From RBG-16-57-11 sp964503145 (GTDB lineage Bacteria; Chloroflexota; Anaerolineae; Anaerolineales; UBA4823): a DNA stretch of 64,000 bases. Where the stretch lies: positions 31,921 to 95,920 of the forward strand of contig CAZCYV010000016.1 of the NCBI GenBank assembly GCA_964503145.1. Reading direction: 5' to 3'. The notes below the pieces were generated by a model, which was not told the DNA's origin, searched no databases, and saw only the letters and a program-made list of their open reading frames with translations. The position numbers and the translations under genes are program-made. Shown here piece by piece: positions 58,071-64,000 of this stretch (position 1 is the stretch's first letter; each line of letters opens with the position of its first letter).

Positions 58071-58178
58071 TGGAAAAATGGGTTACTTATTTGCTCTTTG
58101 TACAGGGACATTTCCTCTCGAGCAGGATCGAATTGCATAGCTCAGATCGAGAGGATCGATCGCTGACCTGAAAGACCG

Positions 58179-58218
58179 TACAGGGGTACGGATATCGTCG
58201 GATATCCGTACCCCTGTA
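58179..58218 (-). terminator. Very strong hairpin just after the giant repeat gene
   Basis: An 18-bp perfect stem (58179-58196 with 58201-58218) with a 4-nt loop GTCG begins 7 bp after the stop of the giant gene. It has no clear U-run on the minus strand, so it may be a transcript-stabilising hairpin or a terminator helped by its strength. Confidence 0.6.
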
Positions 58219-58225
58219 TCTACGC

Positions 58226-61200
58226 CTACGGCGCAGCCGGGTCCGGCCCGATGTAGCTGGCGCGGCGCGACTCGAAGGCGTCGAAGTAGTATGTGCCGCG
58301 GGTGCCGTTGTCGATGCTCATCACCGCGCCCAGTTGCACCGTCTCGACGCGCAGGGTGTCGTTATCCACGCCGGTGCGCACCCCGGACTGGACGCCGTCG
58401 ATCCACACCGTCAGGCTGCCGTTGTTGGCGCCGGGAGCAGTAGCCGCCTGCCAGTCGATCTCGATGTAGTGCCCTGCGTCCGTCAGCGTGCTATAGGTGG
58501 TGTATAACCAGGTTCCAGCATCGTTGCGGACCGCAGTGCGCAGCAGGTAGTTGCTACCGTTGAAATAGAACTGCATCATGATGATCCCCATCGTGTTGTT
58601 CTGGGCGTAAAAGATGTAGTGGTTGTCGTTCGGGGCCATCACGATCGAGTTTGGATCGAAGTAGAAGCGCGCCCGATAACGGGCTTCGGCTTCAGGGGTG
58701 TTATCTTGCACGTAAATCGCAGTATTGTCATCGATCACCGCCTGCAGGCCGTAGCTCCCGACCAGGGCATTGCTGCTGGTCACACTCAGGTCGCCGCCGT
58801 CCGTGACGCTGGTTGACCAGGCGCTCAGGTCACCACTCTCGAACCCGTCTTTGAAGATCAGATCCGAGATCACGATGTAATCCGTCTTGGTATGCGTGGT
58901 CTGAGTGCCTTCCCAGTAGGCGGTCAGCGAGACGGTGTAGCTGCCATCGGCCGAGTATGTGTGCACCGGATTGGCTTCCGTGCTGGTGTTGCCGTCACCG
59001 AAGTCCCACAGGTAGGACGTGACCAGGTCGGCAGGCTGGGTCAGGTTGGTGAAGTTCACCGTCAGCGGTGCCAGCCCGCGCGTCCTGTTGGCCGTGAAGT
59101 TCGGCTCGACATGCCCCATGCCGATGTAGCTGGCGCGGCGCGACTCGAAGGCGTCGAAGTAGTATGTGCCGCGGGTGCCGTTGTCGATGCTCATCACCGC
59201 GCCCAGTTGCACCGTCTCGACGCGCAGGGTGTCGTTATCCACGCCGGTGCGCACCCCGGACTGGACGCCGTCGATCCACACCGTCAGGCTGCCGTTGTTG
59301 GCGCCGGGAGCGGTAGCCGCCTGCCAGTCGATCTCGACGAAGTGGCGCGCATCCGACAGCGCAGTATAAGTGGTGTACAACCAGCTTCCGGCGTCGGTGC
59401 TTGCTGCGCCGCGCAGCAGGTAATTGCTGCCATCGTAGTAGAACTGCAGCATGATGATCCCCATCGTGTTGCTCTGGGCGTAGAAGATGTAATGGTTCTC
59501 ACCCGGGGCCATCACGATCGAGTTGGGATCGAAGTAGAAGCGCGCCCGGTAACGAGCTTCGGCTTCAGGGGTGTTATCCTGCACGTAAATGCCATTGTTG
59601 TCATCGATCACCGCCTGCAGGCCGTAGCTCCCGACCAGGGCATTGCTGTTGGTCACACTCAAGTCGCCACCATCCGTGACGCTGGTTGACCAGGCGCTCA
59701 GGTCACCACTCTCGAACCCGTCTTTGAAGATCAGATCCGAGATCACGATGTAATCCGTCTTGGTATGCGTGGTCTGAGTGCCTTCCCAGTAGGCGGTCAG
59801 CGAGACGGTGTAGCTGCCATCGGCCGAGTATGTGTGCACCGGATTGGCTTCCGTGCTGGTGTTGCCGTCACCGAAGTCCCACAGGTAGGACGTGACCAGG
59901 TCGGCAGGCTGGGTCAGGTTGGTGAAGTTCACCGTCAGCGGTGCCAGCCCGCGCGTCCTGTTGGCCGTGAAGTTCGGCTCGACATGCCCCATGCCGATGT
60001 AGCTGGCGCGGCGCGACTCGAAGGCGTCGAAGTAGTATGTGCCGCGGGTGCCGTTGTCGATGCTCATCACCGCGCCCAGTTGCACCGTCTCGACGCGCAG
60101 GGTGTCGTTATCCACGCCGGTGCGCACCCCGGACTGGACGCCGTCGATCCACACCGTCAGGCTGCCGTTGTTGGCGCCGGGAGCGGTAGCCGCCTGCCAG
60201 TCGATCTCGACGAAGTGGCGCGCATCCGACAGCGCAGTATAAGTGGTGTACAACCAGCTTCCGGCGTCGGTGCTTGCTGCGCCGCGCAGCAGGTAATTGC
60301 TGCCATCGTAGTAGAACTGCAGCATGATGATCCCCATCGTGTTGCTCTGGGCGTAGAAGATGTAATGGTTCTCACCCGGGGCCATCACGATCGAGTTGGG
60401 ATCGAAGTAGAAGCGCGCCCGATAGCGCGGCTCTCCAGCAGGACTATCGTCTTGCACATAGATTCCGGCGTTATCGTCGATCACCGCCTGCAAGCCATAG
60501 TTGCCGACCAGGGCGGCGGCCGCGCTTGCGCTCAAGTCGCCGCCGTCCGTGACGCTGGTTGACCAGGCGCTTAGACCGCCACTCTCGAACCCGTCTTTGA
60601 AGATCAGATCCGAAACCACGATGTAATTCACTTTCGTGCGCGTGGTCTGAACGCCCTGCCAGAAGGCAGTCAGTGAAACGGTGTAGCTGCCGCCCGCAGC
60701 ATAAGTGTGCACCGGATTGACTTCGGTGCTGGTGTTGCCGTCACCGAAGTCCCACAGGTAGGACGTGACCAGGTCGGCAGGCTGGGTCAGGTTGGTGAAG
60801 TTCACCGTCAGCGGTGCCAGCCCGCGCGTCCTGTTGGCCGTGAAGTTCGGCTCGACATGCCCCATGCCGATGTAGCTGGCGCGGCGCGACTCGAAGGCGT
60901 CGAAGTAGTATGTGCCGCGGGTGCCGTTGTCGATGCTCATCACCGCGCCCAGTTGCACCGTCTCGACGCGCAGGGTGTCGTTATCCACGCCGGTGCGCAC
61001 CCCGGACTGGACGCCGTCGATCCACACCGTCAGGCTGCCGTTGTTGGCGCCGGGAGCGGTAGCCGCCTGCCAGTCGATCTCGACGAAGTGGCGCGCATCC
61101 GACAGCGCAGTATAAGTGGTGTACAACCAGCTTCCGGCGTCGGTGCTTGCTGCGCCGCGCAGCAGGTAATTGCTGCCATCGTAGTAGAACTGCAGCATGA

Positions 61201-64000
61201 TGATCCCCATCGTGTTGCTCTGGGCGTAGAAGATGTAATGGTTCTCACCCGGGGCCATCACGATCGAGTTGGGGTGGAAGTAGAAGCGCGCCCGATAACG
61301 GGCTTCGGCTTCAGGGGTGTTATCCTGCACGTAAATCGCAGTATTGTCATCAATCACCGCCTGCAGGCCGTAGCTCCCGACCAGGGCATTGCTGCTGGTC
61401 GCACTCAGGTCGCCGCCATCCGTGACGCTGGTTGACCAGGCGCTCAGGTCGCCGCTCTCGAACCCGTCTTTGAAGATCAGGTCGCCTCGCACTTGGATCG
61501 TGACGGTCGCAATGTTGCTGTCTGCTGCACCATCGTTGGCCTTGAAGGTGAAACTATCCAGGCCAGAGTAATTTACTTGAGGCGTATAAGTAAGGTTCGG
61601 GGCTACGCCGCTCAGCGTGCCATGGGTTGGACCAGCAACTACACTGAAGGTCAACGCATCATTCTCAACGTCTGTCGCTGCAAGGGTGATCCCTATCGGA
61701 GTGTCTCCCTCTGTCGTGACTGCTTGATCTTGCGCTACCGGGGCGTCGTTCACCGGGTTCACGGTGATGGCGACAGTAGCAGTGTTGCTATCCAGCGCGC
61801 CATCGCTGGCTTTGTAGGTGAAGCTGTCCGCGCCGGTGTAGTTTGCAGCCGGGGTGTACTCGAACGAGCCGTCGGCGTTCAGCGTCAGCGTCCCGTGCGC
61901 CGGAGCGGCCACCAGGGCGGCCGTCAGGGGGTTGCCTTCGGGGTCGCTGTCGTTGCCCAGCACGCCCGGCGCAGCCACGGTCAGGACGGTGTCCTCATCC
62001 GTGGCGTAGGCGTCACCCGCGGCGGTTGGGGCGTCGTTGACTGCGCCCACGGTGATGGTCACGGTGGCGGTGTTGCTATCCAGGGCACCGTCGTTAGCTT
62101 TGTAGGTGAAGCTGTCTGCGCCGGTGTAGTTGGTAGCCGGGGTGTAGGTCAGGTTGGGGGCTGTGCCGCTCAACGTGCCGTGCGCCGGACCGCTCACCAC
62201 GGTGTAGGTCAGCGGATCGCCGTCCACGTCGGTCGCCGTCAGGGTGGTCCCCACCGCCGTGTCCTCGTCGGTGGTGGCGGTCAGGTCTTGCGCCACTGGC
62301 GCGTCGTTCACCGCGCCCACGGTGATGGTCACGGTGGCGGTGTTGCTGTCCAGCGCGCCATCATTGGCCTGGTAGGTGAAGCTGTCTGCGCCGGTGTAGT
62401 TGGTAGCCGGGGTGTAGGTCAGGTTGGGGGCTGTGCCGCTCAACGTGCCGTGCGCCGGACCGCTCACCACGGTGTAGGTCAGCGGGTCGCCGTCCACATC
62501 CGTCGCCGTCAGGGTGATCCCCAGCGGCGTGTCTTCGTCGGTGGACGCGGTCAGGTCCTGCGCCACCGGGGCGTCGTTGACCGGGTTCACGGTGATGGTC
62601 ACGGTGGCGGTGTTGCTGTCCAGCGCGCCATCGTTGGCCTTGTAGGTGAAGCTATCCGTCCCGTTCCAGTTGGCATCCGGGGTGTAGGTCAGATTGGGGG
62701 CTGTGCCACTCAGCGCGCCATGCGCCGGGCCGCTCACCACGGTGTAGGTCAGCGAGTCGCCGTCCACATCCGTGGCCGTCAGGGTGACCCCCAGCGCCGT
62801 GTCTTCGTCGGTGGTTGCGCTCAGGTCCTGCGCCACCGGGGCGTCATTGACCGGGTTGACGGTGATGGTCACGGTGGCAATGTTGCTGTCCAGCGAGCCA
62901 TCATTGGCTTTGTAGGTGAAGCTATCCGTCCCGTTCCAGTTCGCATCCGGCGTGTAGGTCAGGTTGGGGGCCGTGCCGCTCAGCACGCCATGCGTTGGGC
63001 CGCTCACCACGGTGTAGGTCAGTGGGTCGCCGTCCACATCGGTCGCCGTCAGGGTGATCCCCACCGCCGTGTCTTCGTCGGTGGTTGCGGTCAGGTCCTG
63101 CGCCGCCGGGGCATCGTTCACCGCACCCACGGTGATGGTCACCGTAGCGATGTTGCTGTCCAGTGACCCGTCGTTAGCCTTGTAGGTGAAGCTGTCTGCG
63201 CCGTTGTAGTTCGCAGCCGGGGTGTACTCGAACGAGCCATCGGCGTTCAGGGTCAGCGTCCCATGCACCGGAGCGGCCACCAGGGCGGCCGTCAGGGGGT
63301 TGCCTTCAGGGTCGCTGTCGTTGCCCAGCACGCCGGGCGCAGCCACGGTCAGGGTGACGTCCTCGTCCGTGGCGTAGGCGTCGTCCGCGGCGGTCGGGGC
63401 ATCGTTCACCGCGCCTACGGTGATGGTCACGGTGGCGGTGTTGCTGTCCAGCGCGCCATCGTTAGCTTTGTAGGTGAAGCTGTCCACGCCGTTGTAATTG
63501 GCATCCGGCGTGTAAGTCAGGTTGGGGGCTGTGCCGCTCAGCACGCCGTGCGCCGGGCCGATCACCACGGTGTAGGTCAGCGGGTCGCCGTCTATGTCGG
63601 TCGCCGTCAGGGCGATCCCCACCGCCGTGTCTTCGTCGGTGGTTGCGCTCAGGTCTTGCGCCACCGGGGCGTCGTTGACCGGGTTGACGGTGATGGTCAC
63701 GGTGGCGGTGTTGCTGTCCAGCGAGCCATCGTTAGCTTTGTAGGTGAAGCTATCCGTCCCGTTCCAGTTGGCATCCGGGGTGTAGGTCAGATTGGGGGCT
63801 GTGCCGCTCAGCACGCCATGCGTTGGGCCGCTCACCACGGTGTAGGTCAGCGGGTCGCCGTCTATGTCGGTCGCCGTCAGGGTGACCCCCACCGCCGTGT
63901 CTTCGTCGGTGGTGGCGCTCAGGTCCTGCGCCACCGGGGCATCGTTCACCGGGTTCACGGTGATGGTCACGGTGGCGGTGTTGCTGTCCAGCGCGCCATC
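58226..64000 (-). CDS. Giant secreted-type protein, cadherin-like, LamG-like and PKD repeats (5' end outside window)
   Basis: 1924 codons visible; the frame stays open to the window edge, so the start and any signal peptide are outside. From its N-side: nine cadherin-like/VCBS-type repeats (90 aa, or 96 aa for the two VCBS-type ones), each with 'NDAPVAQDL' at its start and 'DSFTYKANDG' near its end. Then come four copies of a LamG/ConA-lectin-like domain beginning 'DLIFKDGFESGDLSAWSTSV', the first three followed by a PKD domain ('FTNLTQPADLVTSYLWDFGD'). It ends abruptly with 'GPDPAAP', without an LPXTG or autotransporter region. The repeats are calcium- and carbohydrate-binding in relatives, so surface adhesion or matrix building is likely. 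Confidence 0.85.
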   Translation of the reverse strand, partial: DGALDSNTATVTITVNPVNDAPVAQDLSATTDEDTAVGVTLTATDIDGDPLTYTVVSGPTHGVLSGTAPNLTYTPDANWNGTDSFTYKANDGSLDSNTATVTITVNPVNDAPVAQDLSATTDEDTAVGIALTATDIDGDPLTYTVVIGPAHGVLSGTAPNLTYTPDANYNGVDSFTYKANDGALDSNTATVTITVGAVNDAPTAADDAYATDEDVTLTVAAPGVLGNDSDPEGNPLTAALVAAPVHGTLTLNADGSFEYTPAANYNGADSFTYKANDGSLDSNIATVTITVGAVNDAPAAQDLTATTDEDTAVGITLTATDVDGDPLTYTVVSGPTHGVLSGTAPNLTYTPDANWNGTDSFTYKANDGSLDSNIATVTITVNPVNDAPVAQDLSATTDEDTALGVTLTATDVDGDSLTYTVVSGPAHGALSGTAPNLTYTPDANWNGTDSFTYKANDGALDSNTATVTITVNPVNDAPVAQDLTASTDEDTPLGITLTATDVDGDPLTYTVVSGPAHGTLSGTAPNLTYTPATNYTGADSFTYQANDGALDSNTATVTITVGAVNDAPVAQDLTATTDEDTAVGTTLTATDVDGDPLTYTVVSGPAHGTLSGTAPNLTYTPATNYTGADSFTYKANDGALDSNTATVTITVGAVNDAPTAAGDAYATDEDTVLTVAAPGVLGNDSDPEGNPLTAALVAAPAHGTLTLNADGSFEYTPAANYTGADSFTYKASDGALDSNTATVAITVNPVNDAPVAQDQAVTTEGDTPIGITLAATDVENDALTFSVVAGPTHGTLSGVAPNLTYTPQVNYSGLDSFTFKANDGAADSNIATVTIQVRGDLIFKDGFESGDLSAWSTSVTDGGDLSATSSNALVGSYGLQAVIDDNTAIYVQDNTPEAEARYRARFYFHPNSIVMAPGENHYIFYAQSNTMGIIMLQFYYDGSNYLLRGAASTDAGSWLYTTYTALSDARHFVEIDWQAATAPGANNGSLTVWIDGVQSGVRTGVDNDTLRVETVQLGAVMSIDNGTRGTYYFDAFESRRASYIGMGHVEPNFTANRTRGLAPLTVNFTNLTQPADLVTSYLWDFGDGNTSTEVNPVHTYAAGGSYTVSLTAFWQGVQTTRTKVNYIVVSDLIFKDGFESGGLSAWSTSVTDGGDLSASAAAALVGNYGLQAVIDDNAGIYVQDDSPAGEPRYRARFYFDPNSIVMAPGENHYIFYAQSNTMGIIMLQFYYDGSNYLLRGAASTDAGSWLYTTYTALSDARHFVEIDWQAATAPGANNGSLTVWIDGVQSGVRTGVDNDTLRVETVQLGAVMSIDNGTRGTYYFDAFESRRASYIGMGHVEPNFTANRTRGLAPLTVNFTNLTQPADLVTSYLWDFGDGNTSTEANPVHTYSADGSYTVSLTAYWEGTQTTHTKTDYIVISDLIFKDGFESGDLSAWSTSVTDGGDLSVTNSNALVGSYGLQAVIDDNNGIYVQDNTPEAEARYRARFYFDPNSIVMAPGENHYIFYAQSNTMGIIMLQFYYDGSNYLLRGAASTDAGSWLYTTYTALSDARHFVEIDWQAATAPGANNGSLTVWIDGVQSGVRTGVDNDTLRVETVQLGAVMSIDNGTRGTYYFDAFESRRASYIGMGHVEPNFTANRTRGLAPLTVNFTNLTQPADLVTSYLWDFGDGNTSTEANPVHTYSADGSYTVSLTAYWEGTQTTHTKTDYIVISDLIFKDGFESGDLSAWSTSVTDGGDLSVTSSNALVGSYGLQAVIDDNTAIYVQDNTPEAEARYRARFYFDPNSIVMAPNDNHYIFYAQNNTMGIIMMQFYFNGSNYLLRTAVRNDAGTWLYTTYSTLTDAGHYIEIDWQAATAPGANNGSLTVWIDGVQSGVRTGVDNDTLRVETVQLGAVMSIDNGTRGTYYFDAFESRRASYIGPDPAAP
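58250..61480 (-). repeat. Four 873-bp tandem repeats (LamG-like plus PKD modules)
   Basis: The same motif recurs at 58250, 59123, 59996 and 60869, exactly 873 bp apart (291 codons), with near-identical DNA over most of each unit. The unit next to the stop (58250) has a divergent middle stretch (about 58440-58660) while its flanks match the others. The copy nearest 60421-60720 is also divergent there. Confidence 0.9.
61740..64000 (-). repeat. Tandem 270-bp and 288-bp cadherin-like repeats
   Basis: The block that encodes 'VNDAPVAQDL' recurs at about 61740, 62029, 62299, 62569, 62839, 63109, 63397, 63667 and 63937, at 270-bp steps with two 288-bp units. Near-identical DNA between units points to recent duplication. 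Confidence 0.85.

Noticed and set aside
38071..58223. Shared 12-mer CCCTGTATCTAC at 38071 and 58212
   Set aside because: Such matches are expected by chance many times in 64 kb. The two sites sit in hairpin-forming regions but show no wider identity.
1..64000. Transposons, integrases, phage genes, CRISPR arrays, rRNA genes
   Set aside because: None of the translations shows transposase, integrase or Cas motifs, and no direct-repeat/spacer array or rRNA-like sequence is visible.

Overview
This 64 kb window looks like chromosomal DNA of a Chloroflexota bacterium, most likely of the Anaerolineae type. That placement is inferred from gene content and style, not from a marker search. The pointers are a complete LysW carrier-protein pathway, a HerA/NurA pair, GAF histidine kinases with many response regulators, an Anaerolineae-like secreted protein built from PKD, LamG-like and cadherin-like repeats, and extended -10 promoters lying almost on the start codon. 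Coding density is high, GC is about 60 percent, and I see no transposase, integrase, phage module or CRISPR array.

Layout. 1-4 kb: a plus-strand signalling run (PP2C phosphatase end, J-domain/VWA protein, zinc-ribbon/FHA protein, small protein, OmpR-type and NarL-type regulators). 4-6 kb: minus-strand DUF971 protein, SH3 membrane protein and Ca2+/H+ exchanger. 6-14.8 kb: Ser/Thr kinase, then rpmB diverging from asp23-fakA-degV-recG-coaD (a Firmicutes-like neighbourhood), a coiled-coil protein and an acyl-CoA-binding protein. 14.9-20.4 kb: the minus-strand operon lysW-lysX-lysY-lysZ-lysJ-lysK behind a long leader with a strong promoter, a competing pairing and an intrinsic terminator. 20.6-26.3 kb: DnaE2-like polymerase, SWIM zinc-finger protein and GAF histidine kinase. 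26.4-30.7 kb: nuclease lipoprotein, Lrp-type RAM domain, alkaline-phosphatase-superfamily enzyme, membrane protein and acetyltransferase. 30.7-34.4 kb: nurA, a HAS-barrel-like gene and herA. 34.5-38 kb: secreted phosphodiester glycosidase, acyl-CoA dehydrogenase and a sigma-like membrane protein. 38-44.5 kb: MogA/MoaB, PHP-AlbA protein, response regulator, Lon, Hsp20 and tRNA-Arg(UCU). 44.5-51.2 kb: two uncharacterised proteins, DUF2007, LysM/M23 peptidase, DUF192, response regulator, EF-P, Cys-rich protein and a HAD-DinB fusion. 51.4-58 kb: fabF-fabH, ftsH, ygfZ and a sugar-nucleotide epimerase. 58.2 kb to the end: the 3' part of a giant repeat protein.

How the genes fit together. Proteostasis is dense (Lon, Hsp20, FtsH, a J-domain protein). 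Lipid metabolism appears several times (FakA/DegV, FabF/FabH, acyl-CoA dehydrogenase, acyl-CoA-binding protein). DNA repair is represented by RecG, HerA/NurA and DnaE2. The most interesting regulatory object is the lysW leader: an Arg-rich, nearly leaderless upstream ORF overlaps one strand of a possible antiterminator that competes with a terminator just before lysW. The other points worth following are the stand-alone HAS-barrel-like protein between nurA and herA, the J-domain/VWA/FHA/PP2C module, the PHP-AlbA fusion, the membrane-tethered sigma-like protein and the mosaic 873-bp repeats of the giant protein.
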